Source: a virus. Taken from it: a stretch of DNA of 44,992 nt. The stretch spans positions 1-44,992 of IMG/VR virus record IMGVR_UViG_3300042545_001206; one strand, written 5' to 3'. The translations under genes were made by a program, and so were the position numbers. The notes below the pieces were generated by a model. That model did not search any database. It was given only the letters and a program-made list of their open reading frames with translations, and was not told the origin of the DNA. Positions 34,392 through 40,395 of the stretch are shown here, one piece after another (within the stretch, counting starts at the first letter, position 1; each line of letters begins with the position of its first letter).

Positions 34392-35380
34392 CACGCTGCC
34401 TCCAGCACCCGGGCACACTCGGCCAGGGCGTTCACGTCCACATGGGCGTAGCGCTGCACGGCTCCCAGACTTCTCCAGCCACCCCATTTCATCAGCTGAA
34501 ACATGCTGATGCCAGCCGATGCCAGCTTGGATGCGCAGGTGTGCCTGCAGCTGTGGATCACCAGGGCCGGATCGTTGATGCCGCAAGCTGCGGCGGCCTT
34601 GTCAAACAGGCGCTCGAACTGGTTGTAGGAGTAGGGCCAGACCCGGTGCCCTGGCCTGGCTGGCAGGTGCGGGCTGATGGCGTCCACGGCGCGCCGGGTA
34701 AGGGGCACGCTGCGAGCATCGCCGTTCTTGGTGTCGTGGAAGCTGACGGCCGGCTTGGTCAGGTTCACATCACCGCCCTTCAACTTTTCAGCCTCGCCCC
34801 AGCGGCACCCCGTCTCCAACAGCCAGACCAGTAAATCAGCCGCAGCGGGCTCCCCGTTGGCCTGGAACCACCGGGCCATGGCGTCCCGCTCCCAGTCGGC
34901 CACCACCCGGTCGCGGGTGTTGCTCTCCTTGAGCTGACGGGGCAGCCGTGGGGCGCTGCCGATCTTTCCGTGCAGCTGGGCATCGGCCACCATGGCCTTG
35001 ACGGCGCTCACTTTCTTGTTGATGGTGGCGGGCTGGTTACCTCCTGCCGCCAGCGCCTGCCGCCACCGGTCGATCTCCGGGGCATCGATGCTGGCCAAGG
35101 GAGTGGTGGGGCCGAAGAAATCGACCGCCGCCTTGGAATAGATGGCGGCCACCCGCTCGTAGCTGGTGTTGGCCCATCTGATCCGCAGGCTGAGGGTGCG
35201 GGCCTCGGCGATCGTGAATCCTGCGGGTGCTTCCTGCGCTGCCGCGCGGTGGGCGATGCGCTCCAGCAGCTGCGCCTCTGCTGCCATGGCCTCGGCCCTG
35301 GTCTGGCGTTGAGCCGTGAGTCGCTGGCCGCCAACGGAAACGTCAGCTATCCAGCCTTTTGCTGTCTTTCTAATCGTCAT
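34391..35380 (-). CDS. int: Tyrosine-family integrase
   Basis: The 329-residue enzyme catalyses site-specific recombination between attP and the host tRNA gene. It has an N-terminal arm-binding-like region, a SAM-like core-binding domain (residues about 60-150) and a catalytic domain with all expected residues: Arg in ETGCRWGEAEKLKG near 195, HSCRHTCASKLASAG near 275 (H-x-x-R), a following Trp/His region (WGGWRSLGAVQRYAHVD), and the nucleophilic Tyr in QRYAHVD. Start ATG 35380 directly follows TCACCCGACA and lies inside the end of the MarR-like gene. The attP core is about 1 kb downstream. Confidence 0.93.
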   Translation of the reverse strand: MTIRKTAKGWIADVSVGGQRLTAQRQTRAEAMAAEAQLLERIAHRAAAQEAPAGFTIAEARTLSLRIRWANTSYERVAAIYSKAAVDFFGPTTPLASIDAPEIDRWRQALAAGGNQPATINKKVSAVKAMVADAQLHGKIGSAPRLPRQLKESNTRDRVVADWERDAMARWFQANGEPAAADLLVWLLETGCRWGEAEKLKGGDVNLTKPAVSFHDTKNGDARSVPLTRRAVDAISPHLPARPGHRVWPYSYNQFERLFDKAAAACGINDPALVIHSCRHTCASKLASAGISMFQLMKWGGWRSLGAVQRYAHVDVNALAECARVLEAA

Positions 35381-35702
35381 GTCGGGTGAGTTGTTGGATT
35401 TGCTTGTATAAAAGCCGGCCTTTAGTGGTGAGACTAATAATGAACCGGCGCCCTTCCTCCTGATCTGGGGTAGTGGTTATCAGTCCTAGCCCTGGCTTGC
35501 CGTTGCGATGAACAGAAGCCAGGGCGTTAACGGTCCTGCTGACCGAGCTGTTGGCTAGGTCTAATTCTTCCTCCAGATCGCGGTAGCGGCACTGACCGCG
35601 ACGCCCCACCGCCAGGAACAAGCGGCAATGATGGAGCGGAACGTTTGCCGGATCGTCATACTGCCCCGAGAAAAGGGCCAGGACCATCTCCAACTGATCC
35701 AT
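35370..35702 (-). CDS. MarR-like winged-helix regulator
   Basis: The 110-residue protein has a winged-helix pattern: RYRDLEEELDLANSSVSRTV as the helix-turn-helix near residues 38-58, then a wing (LGLITTTPDQEEGRRFIISL) and a C-terminal helix (TKGRLLYKQIQQL). Its position just before the integrase suggests control of the integrase and early genes. Start ATG 35702 lies 142 bases inside the upstream frame. It overlaps the integrase start by 11 bases. Confidence 0.72.
   Translation of the reverse strand: MDQLEMVLALFSGQYDDPANVPLHHCRLFLAVGRRGQCRYRDLEEELDLANSSVSRTVNALASVHRNGKPGLGLITTTPDQEEGRRFIISLTTKGRLLYKQIQQLTRHDD
35380..35389 (-). promoter_or_regulatory. Start-associated motif before the integrase gene
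   Basis: A perfect TCACCCGACA on the minus strand whose last A is the first base of the integrase ATG. It also codes within the last codons of the upstream MarR-like gene. No Shine-Dalgarno precedes this start. Confidence 0.65.
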
Positions 35703-35989
35703 GGGTGGGATGCAACCGTAGTACCCAACACGCTAGGGCACTTAACCCCACCCGTCATAATCTCATCATTAACTCTGGCTTGGAGGCTGCGCTCCAGCGC
35801 AACCAGCTCGTCCGACAGGACCTGTGTGAAGGCCTCAGATGCGGTCAAACGGCGCTCGGTCCACAGGATTTTGACCAGCAGGAGGCGGTATGGCTCCAGC
35901 TCTGGGTACTCAGCAAGGGTGTATCCCACCCCGTGGCTAAACAGGGTGTCGAACACGGAACCGATGCACAAGGGTTTAGTGGTTGCCAT
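35561..35989 (-). CDS. Early protein of unknown function, possibly frameshifted at its 3' end
   Basis: The 142-residue frame starts at ATG 35989 inside the end of the upstream gene. Residues 1-95 look like a real helical protein (VFDTLFSHGVGYTLAEYPEL, YRLLLVKILWTERRLTASEA, LVALERSLQARVND). The last 47 residues are Trp/Arg-rich and coincide with the start of the MarR-like gene in another frame, so they look like non-native sequence. Either the overlap is genuine or a frameshift has displaced an earlier stop. Function is unknown. Confidence 0.5.
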   Translation of the reverse strand: MATTKPLCIGSVFDTLFSHGVGYTLAEYPELEPYRLLLVKILWTERRLTASEAFTQVLSDELVALERSLQARVNDEIMTGGVKCPSVLGTTVASHPWISWRWSWPFSRGSMTIRQTFRSIIAACSWRWGVAVSAATAIWRKN

Positions 35990-36314
35990 TTGGCGTTGTT
36001 TGGGTAAGGAAAATCTGCCGCTCGGGATACGGCAGGTGCGGGTGCGGCCTGGTGTCCACCAGCCGGAACGGGCTGCTTCTGGTTTTGCCGGGGCCCAGGT
36101 TGACGGGACGTCCCGACAACAGGAATACCGATCGCTGGACGGCATGTAGGCCCATGCCCGATGCGGCCGCCAGCTCCCGGTAGGTGTCCCGACCGGCTGC
36201 GACCCACAGCAAAACCTCGACGTCTCGAGACTTCAGGTTGAGCCCTGCCGCCTTGGCTGCCTCGCGCATGGCCCTGAACCTGGCGGCCAGGGCGGCACAC
36301 TCAGCGGCGTTCAT
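35976..36314 (-). CDS. Small winged-helix / HTH regulator
   Basis: The 112-residue product starts at ATG 36314 with GAGGAGG upstream and overlaps the preceding gene by 14 bases. Residues about 25-75 form a helix-turn-helix (SRDVEVLLWVAAGRDTYREL, AAASGMGLHAVQRSVFLLSG) followed by a wing-like strand. It is likely a DNA-binding regulator of the early region, one of three winged-helix proteins encoded in this phage. The exact family is uncertain. Confidence 0.6.
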   Translation of the reverse strand: MNAAECAALAARFRAMREAAKAAGLNLKSRDVEVLLWVAAGRDTYRELAAASGMGLHAVQRSVFLLSGRPVNLGPGKTRSSPFRLVDTRPHPHLPYPERQIFLTQTTPNGNH

Positions 36315-36489
36315 GGCGCTGAGCCTCCTCGTAGAGAAAGGCCCCCACGTAATCGCGCACGCGGGGCTTGCCCTTGGCCTTGGGGTACCGGGTCGGCCGT
36401 TGTGGTGGCCGTGGGTGCAGCCTGCCGGCCAGGGCGCAGGGCCCCAGCAGCAGGACCAGCAGCAGGAGGGCGACGATGGGGCCTGTCAT
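36301..36489 (-). CDS. Small membrane-anchored basic protein
   Basis: The 62-residue product starts at ATG 36489 with AGGAGAGG upstream. It begins with a hydrophobic helix (IVALLLLVLLLGPCALAG) that could be a signal anchor; the Cys is not in a good lipobox. The rest is Pro/Arg/Lys-rich (RLHPRPPQRPTRYPKAKGKP). The layout resembles small Rz1-like outer spanins, but its early-region position argues against a lysis role. It is probably an early inner-membrane peptide. Confidence 0.6.
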   Translation of the reverse strand: MTGPIVALLLLVLLLGPCALAGRLHPRPPQRPTRYPKAKGKPRVRDYVGAFLYEEAQRHERR

Positions 36490-36519
36490 TCTTCCTCTCC
36501 TAGTTCTTCTCTCTGGATA

Positions 36520-36897
36520 TCAGTCATCGCCCCAGGAGAGAATTCCCATGCCCATTATGGGTTGAGCCCAGTTTCCTGGGTCATGGCCCGCTGGCCATCC
36601 TGGGAAAGCACTTTCAAGTGCTTGGATCTGGACATAGAGCTTTTCCAACTGAGGAAAAGTTTTTTTGATGGTTCTGGGATTGTTCTTGTCCTCCCATGGA
36701 TAGAAAATTGTCCCCACCCCATAGGAGTAAACGGAAGAAGAGGGGCTATAGTCTTCTGCACCAGGGGCAAGATTCTCCAGGATATTTTCTTTTATTTGAT
36801 AGAGATCAGCTAAGGCTAATCTCCACCTACGGATTGCTGTCGATGGGGCTGAACCGGCGGCGCGAGTGAGCGAAGCGGCTGTTGTTGTGGCGGCCAT
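36520..36897 (-). CDS. Early protein of unknown function, 125 residues
   Basis: ATG 36897 has its own leader with a variant start motif (CCACCCGACA) 11 bases upstream and no Shine-Dalgarno. The N-terminus is Ala/Thr-rich (MAATTTAASLTRAAG), as in several leader-carrying genes here. The body has aromatic, low-GC-coded segments (VYSYGVGTIFYPWEDKNN, FPQLEKLYVQIQALESAF). No family is recognised. Confidence 0.6.
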   Translation of the reverse strand: MAATTTAASLTRAAGSAPSTAIRRWRLALADLYQIKENILENLAPGAEDYSPSSSVYSYGVGTIFYPWEDKNNPRTIKKTFPQLEKLYVQIQALESAFPGWPAGHDPGNWAQPIMGMGILSWGDD

Positions 36898-36907
36898 GGT
36901 GTCGTTC

Positions 36908-36917
36908 TGTCGGGTGG
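36908..36917 (-). promoter_or_regulatory. Start-associated motif (variant) before the 36520-36897 gene
   Basis: CCACCCGACA on the minus strand, differing from the consensus in the first base only, 11 bases before ATG 36897. Confidence 0.5.
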
Positions 36918-36927
36918 ATAGCAGCAG

Positions 36928-36977
36928 AGCGCTGCAGGGTGGCCGAGGGTAACCAGGGCCACCGGGCAGGGTTCAGG
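36928..36977 (-). repeat. Leader repeat, family 2, copy 1
   Basis: About 50 bases are repeated at 37334-37385 with one substitution and a two-base insertion. It contains an inverted repeat (GGTGGCC at 36938-36944, GGCCACC at 36957-36963) that can form a 7-bp hairpin in the mRNA leader, 40 bases upstream of the start. Confidence 0.8.
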
Positions 36978-36985
36978 TTGGGGCG

Positions 36986-37300
36986 TTAGCCGATAAGGCT
37001 GCCTTTTCTGATCAGCTTCCAGTCTCCAGGATCCTCCCCGGAATGATCAATCCACTCAGTGACGGCGGATTCAAGGTCTGGCTCGTGGCCGTGGTCCTCG
37101 CCCGCTGCCTCGCGTTTGGCGGCATCCATCACTTCTTTTGGGGGCACCGCTTTGTAGGTGGTGCCTGGCCTGCTCCCTTGCCAAAGAGAGTGAAAAGTGA
37201 GGATTGCGTAATCCGGGTAAATCTCTACATCGTAACCAGTTGAAGCGGCATCCGATGAGTAGGTTTTCGTGCTGGCGATCGGTTCGCGTGTGGCTGTCAT
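36986..37300 (-). CDS. Early protein of unknown function, 104 residues
   Basis: ATG 37300 is 12 bases after a variant start motif (TCACCTGACA). The protein starts MTATREPIASTKTYSSDAAS and continues with a beta-rich segment (YDVEIYPDYAILTFHSLWQG, GTTYKAVPPKEVMDAAKREA), then an acidic helix and WIDHSGEDPGDWKLIRKG. The strand-then-VPxxV pattern is faintly like the small KTSC domain, but I would not assign it. Confidence 0.6.
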   Translation of the reverse strand: MTATREPIASTKTYSSDAASTGYDVEIYPDYAILTFHSLWQGSRPGTTYKAVPPKEVMDAAKREAAGEDHGHEPDLESAVTEWIDHSGEDPGDWKLIRKGSLIG

Positions 37301-37311
37301 GGTTGGCTGTC

Positions 37312-37321
37312 TGTCAGGTGA
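37312..37321 (-). promoter_or_regulatory. Start-associated motif (variant) before the 36986-37300 gene
   Basis: TCACCTGACA on the minus strand, one base off consensus, 12 bases before ATG 37300. Confidence 0.5.
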
Positions 37322-37333
37322 AGGCAACGCGTG

Positions 37334-37385
37334 AGCGCTGCAGGGTGGCCGAGGGTTACCCCAGGGCCACCGGGCAGGGTTCAGG
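37334..37385 (-). repeat. Leader repeat, family 2, copy 2
   Basis: The second copy of the 50-bp leader repeat (see 36928-36977). The GGTGGCC/GGCCACC inverted repeat is conserved although the loop differs, which suggests that the structure is selected. Its left edge overlaps the ArdC stop codon. Confidence 0.8.
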
Positions 37386-38349
37386 CTTCAGCGGTTTCGA
37401 GTGGTGCCTCTGGTGCGATCAGGTCGGCAGCCCGCCTGGCATCGGTGAGCACCTTAAACAAGGTTTTTGGTCCCTCCTTCAGCAGTTCGGCCCAATGGTT
37501 GAGATAGGCCGCGTGGTTGGCGAACTCGCTGCCGATGGCCAAGCGACGGCAGACGATCACCGCCCCAAGCTCGGCCACCAGCTCTTCCCTGGCATAGCTG
37601 CGGGAGCCGGGCCCGCCATCAAGATCACGCTTGAGCCGTGAATCATGGCCGGTGCTGTGGATCATCTCGTGGGCCCAAGTAGCAGCGAAGGCCTCGCGGG
37701 AATCAAACGCCTCGTGCAATGGCATGCCGATCCTGTCGCGGGAGGGGCTGTAGAAGGCCTGAACGCCACCGAAGTCAGTTGGCACGCTCCAGCTATCGAG
37801 AACCGCTTCGGCAGCCTCCAGCCTGGCAACTGGCTCCTTCGGTGTTGGTGCCTGCCCCAGCGCTGCGGCGATCCGTTGCGCCAGGGTGGCGGCCGTCTCA
37901 TCGGTGGCACCCACCAGATCGCAGGCGTTGAACACCGGCACGATCTTGTAGGAGACCCAGGATTTGAGCACGGTTTCAGGGTTGCCCGTGTCTGGGTTGG
38001 TCCCCTCCTCCTCCCGCTTGTTCAGCTGGGGCCTAACGATCCTTGACGCACTGCAGCCCTTGCGAGGGAACCACCCCTCACCTTTGGCCTGGGCACCACC
38101 AAGCCATAGGGGAATCTGCGGGCCTGTTTTGGTCATGCTGCCCAGTTCAAGCAGAAGGGGATTCATGCCCCGGTACTCGTGGCCGGTGATCAGGTTGCGG
38201 TGTTCCCCTTGGTGCCCCTGCCATTTTTGGCGCCAGGGAGCAGTACCGGCTTCCATCAGCGCCACCAGATCGGCGCATAGTTTCTCCTCTGCCGTGGGTC
38301 CGTCGTAGGCCTTGCGGGCCTTGGTCTTGGGCTTCGTTGTTGCTGTCAT
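37381..38349 (-). CDS. ardC: ArdC-like antirestriction protein with zinc metallopeptidase domain
   Basis: The 322-residue protein has the two-domain ArdC layout. The N-terminal ssDNA-binding domain (residues about 20-145) contains LVALMEAGTAPWRQKW, NLITGHEYRGMNPLLL and KSWVSYKIVPVFNACDL. The C-terminal zincin domain (residues about 195-310) has AATWAHEMIHSTGHDSRLKR with the HExxH metal site and a following YAREELVAELGAVIV glutamate. Plasmid ArdC protects incoming single-stranded DNA from restriction; here it would act early after injection. ATG 38349 follows TCACCCGACA by nine bases. Confidence 0.85.
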   Translation of the reverse strand: MTATTKPKTKARKAYDGPTAEEKLCADLVALMEAGTAPWRQKWQGHQGEHRNLITGHEYRGMNPLLLELGSMTKTGPQIPLWLGGAQAKGEGWFPRKGCSASRIVRPQLNKREEEGTNPDTGNPETVLKSWVSYKIVPVFNACDLVGATDETAATLAQRIAAALGQAPTPKEPVARLEAAEAVLDSWSVPTDFGGVQAFYSPSRDRIGMPLHEAFDSREAFAATWAHEMIHSTGHDSRLKRDLDGGPGSRSYAREELVAELGAVIVCRRLAIGSEFANHAAYLNHWAELLKEGPKTLFKVLTDARRAADLIAPEAPLETAEA

Positions 38350-38357
38350 CGTCAAGG

Positions 38358-38406
38358 TGTCGGGTGAATAGCTGCCAGAGGGCAGCAGAGGGCCCGGTGT
38401 GGGCCC
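38358..38406 (-). promoter_or_regulatory. Family 1 leader: double GGGCCC, hairpin and start motif before ardC
   Basis: In minus-strand order: GGGCCC (38406-38401), GGGCCC (38395-38390), hairpin GCTGCC/GGCAGC (38386-38371), then a perfect TCACCCGACA (38367-38358). The same order recurs at 39066-39111. This fills the 67-base gap between the ssb and ardC genes. Confidence 0.75.
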
Positions 38407-38416
38407 AGTGCTGACT

Positions 38417-38728
38417 TCAGGTGGTAGCCGTGGACTGGCCCAATGGTTCCAGGCGATCAACCACGACCGCCAGATTCTCCGATTGCTTCAAGTTGGCAAA
38501 GGTGCCAATAATGCCAATTAGGTGGCCTTGCTTTACGTGATCAGCGGCAATCTGCGCTTGTTTGCCCCATAGTTCAAGATCAAACAACCTAGGGCCGTCA
38601 AATTCAGGGCCCCAATTGATGCCCATAGTCAATGTTGCGCGAATAGCGCCGGACTCGTAGTAGATGACAGCGGGGTCAGTGGTGGCGCGGCCAACAAGAG
38701 TGACCGATTGGAATGATTTAGCGGCCAT
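38417..38728 (-). CDS. ssb: Bacterial-type single-stranded DNA-binding protein
   Basis: The 103-residue OB-fold protein starts MAAKSFQSVTLVGRATTDPA, a standard SSB/PriB-type first strand. It continues with IRATLTMGINWG and LFDLELWGKQAQIAADHVKQ, then GHLIGIIGTFANLKQSENLA, all in SSB order. It lacks the acidic C-terminal tip, so it may not recruit host partners in the usual way. It is a second SSB in addition to the gp2.5-type protein and sits beside ardC, a pairing known from conjugative plasmids. ATG 38728 follows TCACCCGACA by 11 bases. Confidence 0.85.
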   Translation of the reverse strand: MAAKSFQSVTLVGRATTDPAVIYYESGAIRATLTMGINWGPEFDGPRLFDLELWGKQAQIAADHVKQGHLIGIIGTFANLKQSENLAVVVDRLEPLGQSTATT

Positions 38729-38732
38729 GATT

Positions 38733-38915
38733 TCAAGGTGTCGGGTGAGAGTTGAACAGTGGGCCAAGCACGCTGCCATCAAGGGCTAGGTGCCCCTGCG
38801 TGGGCTTGGCGTCGATCGTCTGCGGGCTCCACTCCTGCGAGGGGCCAGGGAGGCCAGGGAGTGGATCCATCCGGTATCTAGCGGGCTTGGGTGCCCTTGG
38901 GATGCGACGGGCCAT
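38733..38915 (-). CDS. Small basic, Pro-rich protein, 60 residues
   Basis: ATG 38915 lies four bases after the previous stop. The product (MARRIPRAPKPARYRMDPLP and on) is basic at the N-terminus and Pro/Gly-rich throughout, with no clear fold. Its last codons overlap the start motif of the ssb gene. Function is unknown. Confidence 0.45.
   Translation of the reverse strand: MARRIPRAPKPARYRMDPLPGLPGPSQEWSPQTIDAKPTQGHLALDGSVLGPLFNSHPTP
38739..38748 (-). promoter_or_regulatory. Start-associated motif before the bacterial-type ssb
   Basis: A perfect TCACCCGACA on the minus strand, 11 bases before ATG 38728, inside the last codons of the 38733-38915 gene. No hairpin precedes it here. Confidence 0.65.
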
Positions 38916-38919
38916 GGCG

Positions 38920-39054
38920 TCAGGCCTCCAACAGCTCGTGCAGCAGCTGGCGGTATGCGGCTTCGAGGGCTGGCCGTGGCATCCGGCAGGCCAGGCACAC
39001 AGGCAACCGGTTTGTCAGCCAGCCAGCCAGCCACAGAAAAGAGAAGTTCGTCAT
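38920..39054 (-). CDS. Small protein of unknown function, 44 residues
   Basis: The frame runs from ATG 39054 to TGA 38920-38922. It begins with a hydrophobic, Trp-rich segment (MTNFSFLWLAGWLTNRLPVC) followed by CRMPRPALEAAYRQLLHELL. It carries a complete family 1 leader and start motif 12 bases upstream, the main reason to accept so short a gene. It may be membrane-associated. Confidence 0.5.
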   Translation of the reverse strand: MTNFSFLWLAGWLTNRLPVCLACRMPRPALEAAYRQLLHELLEA

Positions 39055-39065
39055 CGGTCAGTCGG

Positions 39066-39111
39066 TGTCGGGTGAGTGCTGCCGAGGGCAGCAGGGGCCC
39101 AAGGCGGGCCC
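39066..39111 (-). promoter_or_regulatory. Family 1 leader: double GGGCCC, hairpin and start motif
   Basis: In minus-strand order: GGGCCC (39111-39106), GGGCCC (39100-39095), hairpin GCTGCC/GGCAGC (39092-39078), then a perfect TCACCCGACA (39075-39066), 12 bases before ATG 39054. It closely parallels the ardC leader. Confidence 0.75.
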
Positions 39112-39130
39112 GTGATGCCGTCTGGTGGTG

Positions 39131-39463
39131 TCAGGCGACCCGCTGGCGACGGCTGCGGCGTGCCACTGGTGCAGGAGCCGCTACGGCCGCCTCAAGCTCG
39201 TCTGCAGCGGCCGCCAGGTCCGCATCTGCAGCATCTGCAGCAACACGCAGATCAGCGATCGCTGCCAGTGCCAATGCATCCATGGATTCCATGGATGCAT
39301 TGGATGCCGGTGTCGCTGGCTCGCGGGGAATGAAGCGATCCAGGCGAACCAGCACCAAAACCAGCACCACCACCCACGCCAGCCCCTTGGCCAGGGTGAA
39401 CGCGGCAGCCCACCCCAGCAGGAGCCCGCGCTGGCCGGGTGTCGTTGTTGTCGTTGTTGTCAT
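39131..39463 (-). CDS. Single-span membrane protein with helical tail
   Basis: The 110-residue product from ATG 39463 starts with a Thr run (MTTTTTTTPG), has one strong transmembrane helix (GLAWVVVLVLVLVRLDRF, residues about 28-48), and an Ala/Asp/Glu-rich helical tail (LRVAADAADADLAAAADELE) ending in a basic RRSRRQRVA. The layout is that of an inner-membrane anchor with a coiled coil, as in i-spanins, but the early position makes a host-membrane takeover role as likely. A perfect 33-bp palindrome lies inside the gene. The start motif is eight bases upstream. Confidence 0.6.
   Translation of the reverse strand: MTTTTTTTPGQRGLLLGWAAAFTLAKGLAWVVVLVLVLVRLDRFIPREPATPASNASMESMDALALAAIADLRVAADAADADLAAAADELEAAVAAPAPVARRSRRQRVA
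39271..39303. repeat. Perfect 33-bp palindrome
   Basis: Two 16-bp arms (CCAATGCATCCATGGA and its exact reverse complement) flank a single central T at 39287. It lies within the membrane-protein gene and codes for a near-symmetrical NASMESMDA. It could form a cruciform or a long RNA hairpin, or bind a dimeric protein. Confidence 0.9.
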
Positions 39464-39470
39464 CGGTCGG

Positions 39471-39494
39471 TGTCGGGTGAACACTGCAGCAGTG
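39471..39494 (-). promoter_or_regulatory. Start motif with hairpin before the first minus-strand early gene
   Basis: A perfect TCACCCGACA (39480-39471) lies eight bases before ATG 39463. Directly upstream is a small hairpin, CACTG-CTG-CAGTG (39494-39482). No Shine-Dalgarno is present. Confidence 0.65.
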
Positions 39495-39520
39495 GAGTGC
39501 AGTGCAGTGCAGTGCAGTCA
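39491..39520 (+). repeat. AGTGC pentamer tandem repeat
   Basis: Six tandem 5-mers: AGTGG, four AGTGC, AGTCA. They could be iterons, or the product of slippage, just upstream of the first early gene. Confidence 0.8.
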
Positions 39521-39560
39521 CTATGGCCTCCCCCTGTGGGGAATCGTGGAGATGGGATGG

Positions 39561-39590
39561 ATTCGTAACAATTCGTAACAATAGGGAGGG
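39561..39590 (+). promoter_or_regulatory. Direct repeat ATTCGTAACA x2 followed by ATAGGGAG
   Basis: Two perfect tandem copies of ATTCGTAACA (39561-39580) run into ATAGGGAGGG. The last part resembles the initiation region of T7 promoters (TATAGGGAGA). It may be a phage polymerase promoter on the plus strand or part of an origin. I did not see a second copy elsewhere, so the promoter call is weak. Confidence 0.3.
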
Positions 39591-40260
39591 AATGAGAACC
39601 ATTATCAAGCCATTGGCCATGGCTGCAGCGCCGGCAGGCAGGCTCCCCAGGGCTGTAGCGGATGTCAAATCTACTGACAACCTAGGCCAGCGCTGGTGCC
39701 AGGCTGGCAGGTCTGCGGCAGACCGCGCCATCGGCCGCCAGGGCGATCAGCATGGGGGCATGGGGGGCGCCAGCAGGTGCGTTTTGCGGTGCAACCCATC
39801 ACGAAATGCGACCCAAAAATTCAGGGCCCTCGTGGCGCCAAGGGATGCAGGGGTGTTGAGCAGGTTCGGCCTGGTGGCATGGGATGAGAAAAGAGCAGCA
39901 GGTCATCCATGGATGGAACTGTTGTTCGGTTTTCATTCCAGGGGCGAATGGTTGTCTCCCCTTCTGCGAAATGGATTCGAAGGGCTGATGGGCAGGGAAC
40001 CCGGTGTGTGATGGGTAGACGGTGCCCTGAGACCGGTTGGGAGGCGAAGCCGAGCACACCGGCGGCAACCTCCCAACGCAGCAATGGCAGCTCCCCAGCC
40101 GCTGACGATGGGCCTGCTGCCGACCGGAGGCCATGGCGATGACCGGGGGTATGGGGCAGGCCAAGCGGCTGGGGCTGGGGAGGAACGGATCGGGCTTGCG
40201 CCCGTCTTGCCTCTGGGTTCCTATACAAGAAATAAGAGTGGCGGCAAAACGGCCCAGTGG

Positions 40261-40291
40261 TTGCAAGGGATGTTCTCCACCGTTGTATCTT
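40261..40291 (+). promoter_or_regulatory. Weak sigma70-type promoter candidate
   Basis: TTGCAA at 40261-40266 is followed after 17-19 bases by TGTATC/TATCTT (40284-40291). It lies about 105 bases before the winged-helix gene and would drive the plus-strand block toward terminase. Confidence 0.25.
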
Positions 40292-40395
40292 ATGACTGAC
40301 AAAACGGGTACGCAAACCCCTTCCCCCCACTGGGTCGCAACCAGCAGGGGGAATTGAACGGGGCCCGCCGACCACCCTCCAGGACGGATCGACCT

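Larger units (their letters stand above)
39464..40395. other. Gene-free region between divergent early and terminase blocks (candidate origin)
   Basis: About 930 bases separate the first minus-strand early gene from the first plus-strand gene. Open frames here are antisense or compositionally poor, and I accept none. It holds a pentamer repeat, a direct 10-mer repeat, a CCCC-TGT-GGGG hairpin at 39531-39541 and a 15-bp palindrome with GCAGAC arms at 39710-39724. AT-rich islands lie at 39561-39582 and 40220-40232. It is the only long gene-free stretch in the window. Confidence 0.6.

Noticed and set aside
35628-36149. 173-codon plus-strand frame opposite the early regulators
   Set aside because: It is antisense to three overlapping minus-strand genes that have better signals and recognisable helix-turn-helix patterns.
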